The notes: generated by a model from the letters alone, not told the origin. 64,000 nt of DNA from Pseudoalteromonas sp. OOF1S-7 (GCF_022347765.1 NZ_JAKRFZ010000001.1:186001-250000); one strand, 5' to 3'. Counted from the first letter of the stretch, positions 26,901-36,038 are shown. Numbers and translations: made by a program.

Positions 26901-27139
26901 TGATACAGCATGTTTTCCAGGCCATTGAGTTCCTGCTCAAGCGGCGTTGCAACGGTCTGACCAATCACTTTGGGGTTGGCACCCGGGTAACTGGCGTTGA
27001 CCACCACAGTCGGTGGGACAACTTCCGGGTATTCGCTGACCGGCAACTGAAACAGCGAGATAGCGCCGGTGATCACAAACACCAGCGAGAGCATGGCCGC
27101 AAAAATCGGCCTGCTGATAAAAAAGTGAGAAAAGTTCAT
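23963..27139 (-). CDS. RND multidrug efflux permease (HAE1, AcrB/MexB type)
   Basis: A 1058-residue inner-membrane, proton-driven drug exporter working as a trimer. It begins 'MNFSHFFISRPIFAAMLSLVFVITG', the usual first membrane helix, and has twelve helices in two halves with two large periplasmic loops. The proton-relay acidic pair is in IGIVVDDAIVVVENVER of helix 4, and the second half has 'GDNNIFTQIALIVLVALASKNAILMVEFA'. Length is normal. It is 9 bases downstream of its adaptor gene, forming a two-gene operon. No outer-membrane factor gene is present, so a shared TolC from elsewhere is needed. A divergent LysR gene may control it. Confidence 0.95.
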   Translation of the reverse strand: MNFSHFFISRPIFAAMLSLVFVITGAISLFQLPVSEYPEVVPPTVVVNASYPGANPKVIGQTVATPLEQELNGLENMLYHSSQATSDGRLTLTVTFALGTDLDQAQVQVQNRVNNALPRLPQEVQRLGVTAQKSSPNLALVVHLVSPDGQQDTSYMANYADIYIKDELKRLPEVGDLQLFGGAKYSMRVWLNPDALAARNLTAGDVINALRAQNQQVAAGSLGAQPSPDENQFQVLLNVKGRLTQIDEFEQVIIKVGEQGQITRLQDIARVELGQENYALRAMLDNQPALAMPVFQRPGSNAIALSDNVRATMARLAKDFPAGMTYEIAYDPTVFVRGSIDAVIQTLLEAILLVVVVVVVFLQTWRASIIPLIAVPVSLIGTFAIMQMLGVSINTLSLFGLVLAIGIVVDDAIVVVENVERNIADGYSPFEATKIAMTEVTGPIIAIAFVLCAVFIPTAFITGLSGQFYKQFALTITISTLISAFNSLTLSPALSALLLKSHDAPKDGLTRVLDKLFGTWLFKPFNRMFDKGAQGYEKLVQKLIRMSVVVGVVYLALVGSTVGLFNSVPGGFIPQQDKQYLVAVAQLPDAASLDRTEAVVKQMQAIALEVPGVAHTVAFPGLSVNGFTNSTNSGIVFTPLADFSERQDPSLSAHAIAMQLNMRFAQIDEAFVAVFPPPPILGLGTTGGFKLQLQDRGNKGFEALFAALQTTIGQAQQHPALTGLYSSFRIQVPQMDINVDREQALLQGIPLDEVFNALQIYLGSVYVNDFNLFGRTYQVKAQADAEFRAKQSQINNLKVRNAAGNMVPLGSVVTVTPTTGPDRVMHYNGYMTAELNGSPAPGYSSDQAKEAIESVLAESLPEGISYEWTEVTYQQILAGNTMVYVFPLVVVLVFMVLAAQYESLRLPLAIILIVPMTIFSALAGVYMLGGDNNIFTQIALIVLVALASKNAILMVEFARDKHKSGATHLEAIMEACRLRLRPILMTSIAFTAGVVPLVLASGAGAEMRQAMGNAVFFGMIGVTVFGLLFTPVFYRLLTLNESAKEGSKDSASEPAIEK

Positions 27140-27148
27140 AATGGCCTC

Positions 27149-28315
27149 TTAGTTTGCAGCGCTATGCTGAGTGTCGCGCTGTGCAATCACAAGACGGGTA
27201 TCATCCAGGTTCAGCGTCACCATATTTGGGGTGATAGGCATGCCCGGGCCAACGCGTGCAGGACCATTGGCCGCGACTTTATCGCCTGCTTCCAGACCCG
27301 ATTTAATCGCACGGAATGCTCCGTAGCGCTCACCCAGCTCTACCAGGCGGTATTGCAGCGTGTTATTGGCATCTACCGTGAGTACAAAGCGGTTTTTCAG
27401 ATCCGTTCCAATGGCACGCTCAGGCACCAAAGGCATGGTGGCAGCATCAGCCGAGCCCAAAGAGATGCGCGCAAAGGCACCTGGTTTCAGGCCGTGTTGC
27501 TGCGCATCAAACACTGCACGTACGCCTAAAGTGCCCGTATTGGGGTTAATTTCGTTATCGATAAAATCAACCACGCCGGGCACAGATGCCCCACCATTGA
27601 TACGCTGTAATTGCACGGTTACCGCATCTGTGGCATCAACACCGGCAAACTTGTCACTCCAGGTGCGCTCATCGACATCAAAGTAAGCATAGATCTGCTG
27701 ATCTGAAACTATGGTTGCCAGCGTGGTTTCACCGGCGCTCACATAATTACCTTTGGTTACGATAGCACGCGAAATCACGCCACTGATCGGCGCTTCAACC
27801 TGGCTGAACTCCAGATCCAGGCGCGCTTTTTTCAGCTGTGCGGCGATAGCATCGCGGTTAGCCTGTGCCTGGCGCAATGTCGCCGCACGCTGCTCGGCAA
27901 GCTCGGTTGACATGGCTTTTTCAGCGACCAGTTGTTTGGCACGGCGTGCTTCGCTTTTAGCCTGCATTAAAGCCGCATCAGCGCTCACCAGCTGAGCATT
28001 CAGGGTTTCTACCTGCACTTCAAACGGGCGCGGGTCAAGTCTGAACAAAGTCTGGCCTTTCTCAATTCTTTCACCTTCTTTGAATGTCATCTGCTCTACC
28101 TGACCAGATACGCGAGGCTTAAGCACCACCCGCTCCGGCGCTTGCAAACGCGTGGTAAAGGTATGCCACGACTGAACCGGGGCCATTTTCACCTGCGCCA
28201 CATCTATGGTCAGCGGCGGTGGCTGTTGTTGCCCTTCCTGTGCATTGGGCTGGCTACAACCGCTGAGCACCAAAGCAAGTGCGACCGCACTGAGTGTATA
28301 GCTAATTTTATTCAT
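27149..28315 (-). CDS. RND efflux periplasmic adaptor (MexA/AcrA type lipoprotein)
   Basis: A 388-residue membrane fusion protein linking the permease to the outer-membrane channel. Lipobox LSGC with Cys20 for lipid attachment. The order is beta-barrel and lipoyl start ('VLKPRVSGQVEQMTFKEGERIEKGQTLFRLDPRPF'), an alpha-helical hairpin (about 105-165, 'LVSADAALMQAKSEARRAKQL...'), then the second lipoyl half with 'LEFSQVEAPISGVISRAIVTKGNYVSAGE' and the membrane-proximal barrel. First gene of the efflux operon. The promoter region is shared with the divergent LysR gene. Confidence 0.94.
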   Translation of the reverse strand: MNKISYTLSAVALALVLSGCSQPNAQEGQQQPPPLTIDVAQVKMAPVQSWHTFTTRLQAPERVVLKPRVSGQVEQMTFKEGERIEKGQTLFRLDPRPFEVQVETLNAQLVSADAALMQAKSEARRAKQLVAEKAMSTELAEQRAATLRQAQANRDAIAAQLKKARLDLEFSQVEAPISGVISRAIVTKGNYVSAGETTLATIVSDQQIYAYFDVDERTWSDKFAGVDATDAVTVQLQRINGGASVPGVVDFIDNEINPNTGTLGVRAVFDAQQHGLKPGAFARISLGSADAATMPLVPERAIGTDLKNRFVLTVDANNTLQYRLVELGERYGAFRAIKSGLEAGDKVAANGPARVGPGMPITPNMVTLNLDDTRLVIAQRDTQHSAAN

Positions 28316-28395
28316 GACATTCTCCGACAGTATGAGTTGCTATGATGGTACGAAGAATTATCGTGAAGAAAAATGGTAGTTTTTTAAAAACATTA

Positions 28396-28410
28396 GTGCC
28401 AGAATGGCAC
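28396..28410. promoter_or_regulatory. LysR-type box between the efflux operon and its regulator
   Basis: GTGCCA-GAA-TGGCAC, a perfect 6-3-6 inverted repeat containing T-N11-A, the LysR-family signature. It lies 35 bases before the LysR start and 86 bases before the adaptor start, the usual place for an autoregulated divergent operator. Confidence 0.65.
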
Positions 28411-28444
28411 CAATAAACTTTTCTTTGTATTGAAAGGACAGATT

Positions 28445-29407
28445 ATGGATACCACCAGCCGATTGATTATGTTGCTCGAAGTTGTTGAGCAGGGGTCATT
28501 TTCTAAGGCAGCTGAGCTGAGAAATATTGACCGTTCAGTGATCTCCAAACAGATAGGCAAACTTGAAGAAGAGCTGGGTGTGCGACTGCTCAACCGCACT
28601 ACCCGGTCATTTTCTCTGACTGCGGCCGGTGCAGAAATGGTAAAAAAGGCAGCCGATCTGCGCCTGCTGCTACAAGATACCGTGCAACTGGCAGAAAACT
28701 ATCACCAGGAGCCAAGGGGCTTATTGCGTATTACCGCATCCAGTTACATTGGCAAATATTACCTGATGCCGGTGATCACCGACTTTCAAAAGCGTTTTCC
28801 TCAGGTCAGTGTTGAGATCCGCATGGACGACCGGGTCGTGGATATGATCTCTGAGGGTTATGATCTGGCGTTTCGGGTTGGCGAGCCCCGTGACTCTTCC
28901 CTAGTTGCCCGAAAAATAGCCCGTAACAAAATGCTGATCCTGGCCACACAGCGCTTTATTGACACCTATGGCGAGCCCAAATGCATGGCCGATCTGGCAG
29001 ATTTACCCGCAGCGTCTTACAGCAGTTCACACCTGCGCTTTGAATCCATCAGTTACATCGACGAAGATGGCAAGCCGCAGGAGCAACCCATAACGCCAGT
29101 GTTTCGCTCCAATGATGCTGAGGCCTTGATAGCCAAAGTACTGTCGCACACCGCATTTTTTACCGCACCGGCCTTCTTCTTTGCCGATCATGCTGATACC
29201 GATCAGCTGGTGCCTCTGCTGACTGACGTCAACCTGCCCGATTATAGCGCTGTATATGCCGTATACCCGCACCGGGACCTGCCCGTCAGAACCCGCCTTT
29301 TTCTGGATGCCGCACGCCATTATATTGGCGAGCAAAAACCGCGCTGGGAGCGCAATATCCCCGACATTGACCAACTTTATCAGGCCAACAAAAATAATTT
29401 CAGTTAA
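28445..29407 (+). CDS. LysR-family transcriptional regulator
   Basis: A 320-residue regulator. The winged helix-turn-helix is at residues 1-60 ('LLEVVEQGSFSKAAELRNIDRSVISKQIGKLEEELGVRLLNRTTRSFSLT') and the effector-binding domain at about 88-300, opening 'GLLRITASSYIGKYYLMPVITDFQKRFPQVSVEI'. It belongs to the CrgA/AphB-like subgroup. ATG at 28445 is chosen because AAAGGA lies 6 bases upstream; an in-frame TTG at 28430 would include that site. It is transcribed away from the RND operon and is likely its regulator. The inducer is unknown. Confidence 0.92.
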   Translation: MDTTSRLIMLLEVVEQGSFSKAAELRNIDRSVISKQIGKLEEELGVRLLNRTTRSFSLTAAGAEMVKKAADLRLLLQDTVQLAENYHQEPRGLLRITASSYIGKYYLMPVITDFQKRFPQVSVEIRMDDRVVDMISEGYDLAFRVGEPRDSSLVARKIARNKMLILATQRFIDTYGEPKCMADLADLPAASYSSSHLRFESISYIDEDGKPQEQPITPVFRSNDAEALIAKVLSHTAFFTAPAFFFADHADTDQLVPLLTDVNLPDYSAVYAVYPHRDLPVRTRLFLDAARHYIGEQKPRWERNIPDIDQLYQANKNNFS

Positions 29408-29774
29408 CGGGTATATTTCTACTCATACCAGATATTCAATAATGACAGCCGCAAAATAATACCTGAGAAGACATTTTGCGTGCTGTAACTCTTCATTTTG
29501 TTAGGTGCATACATATATTCAGAAAAAACTCTGCCCTGTATACATCAATAGTGTTATTTCAAAAAGAGTCATAGATATTCACCCAAGAAAGCACTTAAGC
29601 TCATATTCTTTATAGAAATAAAATCTCACATGGCGTTTTTACCCAAATGTTAACGAGAATCTTCAAGTCATTTTTTAGCCATATATATTGCACAGAGATG
29701 CCATGAATTTTTAGCCTCTTTGTCTTTTTTGGTTTCTATAGTACTGCCCCTGAAACAATTACAGAGTCAGGACT
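29408..29774. other. Intergenic region upstream of the cyclic-nucleotide phosphodiesterase gene
   Basis: 367 AT-rich bases with no gene or clear terminator. It should hold the promoter of the downstream gene; no site could be defined with confidence. Confidence 0.5.
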
Positions 29775-31901
29775 ATGAAATTAAAATTACTAACACTCGC
29801 AATGCTTTGCGGCAGTGCCGCTTTACTCACCGGTTGTTCAGATAACGATAACAAAGTTAAGATCAAGCCACCGGCAAATGAGCAACAAACGGATGATGGC
29901 AAACAGCCTGCAGATGACAAACAACCCACTGACGATAAGCAGCCGACTGACGACAAGCAGCCCGAAGAGCCGGTGATTGCCCCGGGCACCCTGCTTGAAC
30001 TGCGCGTGATGGAAACCACGGACCTGCATGCCAACCTGATGAATTTCAACTATTTCTCCAATAAAGAAGACAACAAGGTCGGGCTGGTCAAAACTGCGAC
30101 CCTGATCCGTCAGGCACGTGATGCGGTGAAAAACTCCGTACTAGTAGACAACGGTGACTTGATCCAGGGCAGCCCGCTTGGCGACTACATGGCCAAAATT
30201 AAAGGGCTTAAAGACGGTGATGTACACCCGATTTATGGTGCTATGAATACCCTGGATTACGATGTAGCCAACATCGGTAACCATGAATTTAACTTTGGTC
30301 TGGAGTTTTTGGACGAAGCCATAGACGATGCCAGATTCCCTTATATCTCAGCCAACGTATTTATAGACGATGGTGACGATGACCCAAGCAACGATTTGTC
30401 GCTGTTCAGGCCTTATCTTATAAAAGAGAAGCTGGTTGTGGATAAAAATGGTGACACACAAACGCTGAAAATCGGCTACATCGGCTTTGTCCCGCCGCAA
30501 ATTATGCAGTGGGACAAAGCCAACCTCGAAGGCAAAGTGATTGCCAAAGACATTGTCGACATGGCCAAGCACTATGTGCCTAAGATGAAAGCAGCCGGAG
30601 CAGACATTATCATCGCCATTCCACACTCCGGTCTGGAAACGGCAGAGAAGAAACCTTTGGCTGAAAACGCCAGTTACTATCTGTCCAAAGTCGACGGTAT
30701 TGATGCCATTATGTTTGGTCATGCCCACGCCAACTTCCCGGGTCCGCGCTATGCCGGCCTGGAAGAACATGGTGTAGACAACGAAAAAGGCACCATCAAT
30801 GGCGTTGCAGCGGTTATGCCAGGCTTCTGGGGTAACAATCTGGGGATCATCGACATGACGCTGGAATACGGCAAAGATGGCTGGCAGGTGAAAGACACCC
30901 AGTCGACCTTGCAGCCAATTTCTGTCACCAACGAAGACCGCACAGTCACATCTTTGGCGATTAACGATGCACAGGTCGAAAACGCGGCAATGGCCGCACA
31001 TGAAGAAACCAAGACCTGGGTTAACGAGCCATTTGCTAAGATCTCGGATGAAGTAAACAGCTACTTTGCGCTCGTCAATGACGACCCGTCTATCCAGATA
31101 GTCACCGACGCTCAGCTTTGGTATACACAGACAATTGTTCAGGGCACTGAATTGGGTGAACTACCAGTCCTGTCTGCGGGCGCCCCGTTCAGAGCAGGTC
31201 GTGGTGGCTCTGATGACTTTACAGCGGTAGAAAAAGGTGACATTGCTTATCGCAACGTGGCCGACCTGTACATTTATCCGAATGTACTGAAAGTGTTGAA
31301 ACTCAATGGCGCAGAGGTTAAACAATGGCTGGAAATGTCGGCCGGTCAGTTTAACCAAATTACGCCAAACAGTGAGGCAGTTCAGGTACTGGTTAATACC
31401 AGCTTTCCTTCTTATAACTTTGATGTACTGGATGGTGTGAGCTACCAGATTGATGTCACTGAACCTGCCCGCTACGACACCACAGGCAATAAAGTCTCTG
31501 ATGGTAACCGCATTAAAGCCCTCACCTATCAGGGTCAGCCGGTAACAGACGAGCAAGTGTTCCTGGTTGCAACCAATAACTACCGAGCTTCAGGTGGAGG
31601 TAACTTCCCGGGGATCTCAGGCGAAAAAATCGTGGTAGATTCTCCTAACGAAAACCGTCAGGTTGTCGCAGACTACATTGCTTTGCAGTCAAACAAAAAC
31701 CCTGAAACTGGCATGGACCCTAGTGCTGATGGCAATTGGTCATTTGCACCGGTGGCGGGTGCAAATGTTGTATTTTACAGCTCACCGTCGGACAAAGCCG
31801 CCGTATTCAGTGCACGCTTTGCCCACATCACACCTTTGAATAAAACCACTGATGACGGTTTTGCAATCTATCAAATCGATCTGACTCAGTCCGCGAACTG
31901 A
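29775..31901 (+). CDS. 2',3'-cyclic-nucleotide 2'-phosphodiesterase/3'-nucleotidase, lipoprotein
   Basis: A 708-residue CpdB-type enzyme that releases nucleosides and phosphate from extracellular nucleotides. Lipobox LLTGC (Cys21) replaces the usual cleaved signal peptide, so it is membrane-tethered. A charged linker of DDKQP repeats covers about residues 40-65. The metallophosphoesterase domain (about 75-330) has METTDLHAN, DNGDLIQGSP, GNHEFNFG and IAIPHSG with the GHAHANF metal motif. The 5'-nucleotidase C-terminal domain (about 400-620) ends in NNYRASGGGNFPG. The linker repeats are DNA-level repeats and may vary in number between strains. Confidence 0.93.
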   Translation: MKLKLLTLAMLCGSAALLTGCSDNDNKVKIKPPANEQQTDDGKQPADDKQPTDDKQPTDDKQPEEPVIAPGTLLELRVMETTDLHANLMNFNYFSNKEDNKVGLVKTATLIRQARDAVKNSVLVDNGDLIQGSPLGDYMAKIKGLKDGDVHPIYGAMNTLDYDVANIGNHEFNFGLEFLDEAIDDARFPYISANVFIDDGDDDPSNDLSLFRPYLIKEKLVVDKNGDTQTLKIGYIGFVPPQIMQWDKANLEGKVIAKDIVDMAKHYVPKMKAAGADIIIAIPHSGLETAEKKPLAENASYYLSKVDGIDAIMFGHAHANFPGPRYAGLEEHGVDNEKGTINGVAAVMPGFWGNNLGIIDMTLEYGKDGWQVKDTQSTLQPISVTNEDRTVTSLAINDAQVENAAMAAHEETKTWVNEPFAKISDEVNSYFALVNDDPSIQIVTDAQLWYTQTIVQGTELGELPVLSAGAPFRAGRGGSDDFTAVEKGDIAYRNVADLYIYPNVLKVLKLNGAEVKQWLEMSAGQFNQITPNSEAVQVLVNTSFPSYNFDVLDGVSYQIDVTEPARYDTTGNKVSDGNRIKALTYQGQPVTDEQVFLVATNNYRASGGGNFPGISGEKIVVDSPNENRQVVADYIALQSNKNPETGMDPSADGNWSFAPVAGANVVFYSSPSDKAAVFSARFAHITPLNKTTDDGFAIYQIDLTQSAN

Positions 31902-31928
31902 GTGACAGAACGATAAACAATTTAAAAG

Positions 31929-31949
31929 CCACGCACTTGCGTGGTTTTT
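31929..31949 (+). terminator. Terminator of the phosphodiesterase gene
   Basis: CCACGCA / TGCGTGG with a CT loop and five T residues, 28 bases after the stop. Confidence 0.88.
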
Positions 31950-32159
31950 ATATCACGCCGCAATCACAGGCAGTATGCGGCATTATCCTATCAACCTGCT
32001 GAACTGAACGTGCCATTTTGAGGCCAAAGGATTGTGTGCTTGCCAGGGAAACTTGGCTTTGCAGCGAGCTGACCCCAGTTTGCTATCCGGCTATTGATCG
32101 GGTGAATACGCTCATTTAGCAAAAGTAGTCAGGCTGGTTGATATTCACAACGGGAATTG

Positions 32160-34340
32160 ATGATGAAACTAACTAAATTCACAGTCTTAGGCCTTGGTGT
32201 CACGCTTGCACTGGGTGCAACAACACTGCAAGCGGCAACACCTTATAACTGGAACAACACCGCACCGGTCAAAGTACCGAGTGCACAACAAAACAATGGC
32301 AAAACCATTTTATTCGACGTCTCGCACGGCGGCGTTGAAGGAAATGCCGACTGGGTGATTGACGGCGCCTTTTCTGACTTTGCCGATGCCCTGGTCGCTG
32401 AAGGTTACCGCGTTGAAGAATATCGCGGCGTCGATTTAAACAACGACGGCAAAATCCGCTTCTATGACGATCGCAACATCTCAACTCAGCTAAACGAAGC
32501 CATCATTACCTATGATGCCATCAAACATGCCGATGTCTTTGTGCTTGCTGAAACTAACCGCCCGTTCACTCTGGCAGAGCAACAGGCACTGGAAACCTTC
32601 GTGGCTGCGGGTAAAGGGATTTTCTTTATCGCCGACCATTACGATGCGGATCGCAACCTCAATACCTGGGATGCGACAGAGGTCTTCAACGGTTACAACC
32701 GCTCGGATCTGAGCAAATATAACCTGGGCGGCGTCTACGGTGACTGGCGCAATCCGAAAAGCGCACAACAAGGCTGGCTGGTTGAAAACTTCGGTATTCG
32801 TTTTCGCTTTAACGGCGTTGACTACAAACAAGGGGTCAGCGGTGTCGAGCCTGCTTCTCAGACCCAAGGCCTGACCCAGGGTGTTGCCCCTATCCTGATG
32901 GCTGCCGGTGCAACGCTGGCGATTGTCGACGGCCAAAAAGCCAAAGGCCTGGTTTACTTTGCTGAAACAGACAACCCGACTAAGTGGCGACACGCCAAAG
33001 ACTCTGGCCTGTATTTTGGTGGCGAGGCCGAAGGCCCTTACGTTGCCATCGCTAAATCTGGTGCTGGTAAAGCAGCATTCATTGGTGACTCCTCCCCCAT
33101 CGAAGATGCAACTCCTAAATATCGTCGACAGGACAACGGGAACACCAAAAAAACTTACCCGGGCTGGACAGATCCAGGTCACGCCTCTGTGTTATCAGTT
33201 AATATCATCAACTGGCTGGCTACACCTGAAAGCTACACTCATTTCGATGGTACCAATGGCCGCACACCGGGCCGTGTAACGCCGGTCCCCATGACCTCAG
33301 AGGAAATGTTCGACCCCAACAATGGACAACCCTGGAGCAACCCCAGCAATGGCTTTAACCCCTGGGATACAGACACCTACAAAGACAACGCGTTCAATGC
33401 ACCGTATGGCCAGGGCCAGGTAGACCCAGATCCTGATCCGGATCCAACGCCGGGTACTGCGGTGTCAGTCGCTGACGCGCTGGCCGCCACAACCGGCACT
33501 GAGCTGGTTGTTCAGGGTAAAGTGACGGATGCCGTAAACGGTATTTATGGTCTGTTACTGACCGACCTAAATGACCCGGCTGTGAGCATCAATGTTAAAC
33601 TGGAGTCTAATCAGCGCGCCGATTTCAACCCGCAGCTGAACCCTGAAATCCTGGGCAAAACGCTGCTGGTAACCGGCAAGCGTAACAGTTACATGGGTGA
33701 GCCGGGGATCCGTTATGTTACCGATCTGGTTATCGCACCCAGCGCACTATCGGTAGCTCAGGCACTGACCACAGCTCAGGGCGAAACCATCACCTTAACC
33801 GGTAAGGTCAAAGCACCACTCAACAGCATCTACGCACTGGTGCTGTCTGACTTATCTGACGACAGTACCACTATCAACATCAAGCTTGAATCAAGCCAGC
33901 GCGCCGAGTTCAGTCCGCAGCTGAACCCCAGCATTCTGGATGAGACTTTGGTTATCACGGGTAAGCGCGACTCGTACATGAGTCAGCCTGGGATCCGCAA
34001 CGTGTCTGAGATTGCTAAGGCATCTGCAACCTCTCCAGACCCGGATCCAAACCTGGATATGACGGTCAGTGAAGTGCTGGCCAAAAGCAATGGCACACCG
34101 GTTGTGGTAGCGGGCACCATTACCTCAGCCATCAACAACATTTATGCACTTGAGCTGAGCGACCCAAACGCCCCCGGCAACAAGCTGTACATCAAGCTAG
34201 AGTCTTCACAGCGCGCGACATACAGCCCTCAGCTGAACCCGAGTTTGCTGGGCAAAAAGCTGCGTGTCACTGGCGTTAAAAATGACTATATGAGCCAGCC
34301 TGGTGTGCGTAACGTCACCACACTGACTCTGCTGGATTAA
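32160..34340 (+). CDS. Secreted protein: N-terminal DUF4350-like/GATase-like domain plus three OB-fold repeats
   Basis: A 726-residue exported protein; signal peptide residues 1-26 (ends LQAA). The first domain (about 45-380) has 'KTILFDVSHGG', 'ADVFVLAETNRPFTLAEQQALETFVAAGKGIFFIADHY' and 'AGKAAFIGDSSPIED', a flavodoxin-like fold of the glutamine-amidotransferase-like type often seen in secreted hydrolases or nucleases. After a DPDPDP linker follow three copies of a roughly 95-residue OB-fold of the YhcR/DUF6359 type, each ending in SYMxxPGIRxV-like sequence (DNA about 33460-33740, 33750-34020, 34060-34330). Substrate unknown. GGGA precedes the ATG. Confidence 0.8.
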   Translation: MMKLTKFTVLGLGVTLALGATTLQAATPYNWNNTAPVKVPSAQQNNGKTILFDVSHGGVEGNADWVIDGAFSDFADALVAEGYRVEEYRGVDLNNDGKIRFYDDRNISTQLNEAIITYDAIKHADVFVLAETNRPFTLAEQQALETFVAAGKGIFFIADHYDADRNLNTWDATEVFNGYNRSDLSKYNLGGVYGDWRNPKSAQQGWLVENFGIRFRFNGVDYKQGVSGVEPASQTQGLTQGVAPILMAAGATLAIVDGQKAKGLVYFAETDNPTKWRHAKDSGLYFGGEAEGPYVAIAKSGAGKAAFIGDSSPIEDATPKYRRQDNGNTKKTYPGWTDPGHASVLSVNIINWLATPESYTHFDGTNGRTPGRVTPVPMTSEEMFDPNNGQPWSNPSNGFNPWDTDTYKDNAFNAPYGQGQVDPDPDPDPTPGTAVSVADALAATTGTELVVQGKVTDAVNGIYGLLLTDLNDPAVSINVKLESNQRADFNPQLNPEILGKTLLVTGKRNSYMGEPGIRYVTDLVIAPSALSVAQALTTAQGETITLTGKVKAPLNSIYALVLSDLSDDSTTINIKLESSQRAEFSPQLNPSILDETLVITGKRDSYMSQPGIRNVSEIAKASATSPDPDPNLDMTVSEVLAKSNGTPVVVAGTITSAINNIYALELSDPNAPGNKLYIKLESSQRATYSPQLNPSLLGKKLRVTGVKNDYMSQPGVRNVTTLTLLD

Positions 34341-34358
34341 AGCAGCGATTCTAAAACC

Positions 34359-34381
34359 AGGCGACGTGTTTTGCGTCGCCT
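34359..34381. terminator. Terminator shared by convergent genes
   Basis: AGGCGACG (34359-34366) pairs with CGTCGCCT (34374-34381) around TGTTTTG, flanked by AAAA and TTCTT, between two gene ends. Confidence 0.75.
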
Positions 34382-34387
34382 TCTTGA

Positions 34388-35239
34388 TCACTCGTCTTCA
34401 GCAAGTGATTGGATGTCTTCAATCACCTCTTCCAGCTCAGACACCAGGCGCTTTTTCTGTTTTTCACTGAGACTCATATACACATCCAGCAGATATTGGT
34501 GGTTTGCCTGGCGATTCTTTACCTGAGCCTGGTTGAGTTGTTCAGAGCGGAACACCTCCGGGGCCATCAGTAATTCGGACAGTCTTGCTTTAAAAACATC
34601 GCCACGCTCAGACTGAGCAAACAAGGCTCTGAGCTCTCCCTGGTAACGCGTGCGATAATCTGTCCACAAGTCTGCGGTGCTGCTCTGTTGGTCGTACAAT
34701 TGCGCAATCCGCGATTCCTGCTCGGCAGAGAGCTTGCCTATCCAGCGCTTGAGATTTTTTTCGCGCTCTCGCAACCAGCGCTTGTGTTTTTTCTGCTCTG
34801 AACGTTTAGCCCGTTTCTCAGCCCGCTCAGCTTCACCTTCGGCAAGTGCGTCAAAAAGCTCTTTGGCCTGCGTTTCACTCAGCATAGGCGCCATGTCAAC
34901 CAGATCCGGCACCACTTTGCCACGTAAACGATACCAGTGCGCCAGCATCTGTGTCTGATGGTACTCAATACGCGCCAGAGTAATTTTGTCGTTCTCTATG
35001 TCTGATTTCAGCAAAGTAAGCTGCTCGGCATAGCGTGTCAATTCCTGTGTTTTATGCCATTCCAGCCAGGAGAGTAAACGCGTATCAAACTGCGCTTCCT
35101 GTTCATCGGTCATTGACACATAGTCGTCAAGATACCAGTAGCTCAGCCAGTCAGCATTTTTATAAATAAATTTTGTTGAGCAGCCGGTCATTGTCAGCAA
35201 TGCCAGTACCATCAAAAGCTTTCTCATTGTCGTATCCAT
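34388..35239 (-). CDS. DUF6279 family lipoprotein
   Basis: A 283-residue lipoprotein, lipobox TMTGC with lipidated Cys20. The start 'STKFIYKNADWLSYWYLDDYVSMTDEQEAQFDTRL' is diagnostic of DUF6279. The rest is almost all helical and highly charged (KRAKRSEQKKHKRWLREREKNLKRW region). Members are common in Alteromonadales and Vibrio; function unknown. ATG at 35239 or 35227 would give the same mature protein; the second has GGAT 7 bases upstream. Confidence 0.85.
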   Translation of the reverse strand: MDTTMRKLLMVLALLTMTGCSTKFIYKNADWLSYWYLDDYVSMTDEQEAQFDTRLLSWLEWHKTQELTRYAEQLTLLKSDIENDKITLARIEYHQTQMLAHWYRLRGKVVPDLVDMAPMLSETQAKELFDALAEGEAERAEKRAKRSEQKKHKRWLREREKNLKRWIGKLSAEQESRIAQLYDQQSSTADLWTDYRTRYQGELRALFAQSERGDVFKARLSELLMAPEVFRSEQLNQAQVKNRQANHQYLLDVYMSLSEKQKKRLVSELEEVIEDIQSLAEDE

Positions 35240-35443
35240 AGTCCGTGTTATTGGTCTCTTTAGTAAATACGTAAATTGTCAAAATGTGGACTAAAAAAGT
35301 GTCTGTAAATATTTCTTCCGTTACAAAATTTGCTCAATATTGAATTCTTAAGATAAGCCGATTTTTTCATAATCTGAGCTCTGCCCTGAACAGCGCCTTA
35401 CCTACATACTGACGCCATACCATAAAAGACAAGAGGAACATTT

Positions 35444-36028
35444 ATGAGCCACTGGAATGATGAACATGCGAACCGTTATGACGAGCAATGGGGCGAACTG
35501 GATTTCCACCAACAGATCCCTGGGCTTGCGGGCGTGCAATCTGGTTTCAATGTTGTTGAACTCGGCTGCGGCGGCGGATACCTGAGCGTATGTCTGGCAC
35601 AATCTGCTGTAAATGTGCGCGTGACTGCACTCGACCCAACTGCCAAAATGATTGCGCTGGCACAGGCCCGACAACAACGAGCCGGACTTTCAAAGGCTCA
35701 GTTGCAATTTTTTGAAGCCGGTGCAGAGTCACTAGATGTGTCCGATAATACACAGGATTTAGTCGTAGCCGCATTTTCTGTTCACCACTGGCAAAGCCCG
35801 GCTCAGTCGATGGCATTGGTTTATTCAGCACTCAAATCCGGCGGCAAGATCTGGTTGTGTGAAGATCTGAATGCGCCGACAGAAGGAAACATAGAAGTTC
35901 ACTCTGATCTGAAAGCCCTTGATGGTCTAAAATCACTCCTGCAGAACAGCGGTTTCGTGCAAATATCGCACACAGTTCACCGTAATCATGAGGGAAAATT
36001 TTTGATTGTTGAGGCGCTCAAACTTTAA
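35444..36028 (+). CDS. Class I SAM-dependent methyltransferase
   Basis: A 194-residue Rossmann methyltransferase of the Methyltransf_11/25 type. SAM motif I is VVELGCGGGYLS (about residues 37-48), motif II 'VTALDPTAKMIALAQAR', and 'LVVAAFSVHHWQSP' marks motif IV. Substrate unknown; small-molecule methylation is most likely. A strong AGAGGA site precedes the ATG. Monocistronic. Confidence 0.9.
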   Translation: MSHWNDEHANRYDEQWGELDFHQQIPGLAGVQSGFNVVELGCGGGYLSVCLAQSAVNVRVTALDPTAKMIALAQARQQRAGLSKAQLQFFEAGAESLDVSDNTQDLVVAAFSVHHWQSPAQSMALVYSALKSGGKIWLCEDLNAPTEGNIEVHSDLKALDGLKSLLQNSGFVQISHTVHRNHEGKFLIVEALKL

Positions 36029-36038
36029 TACAAACGGT

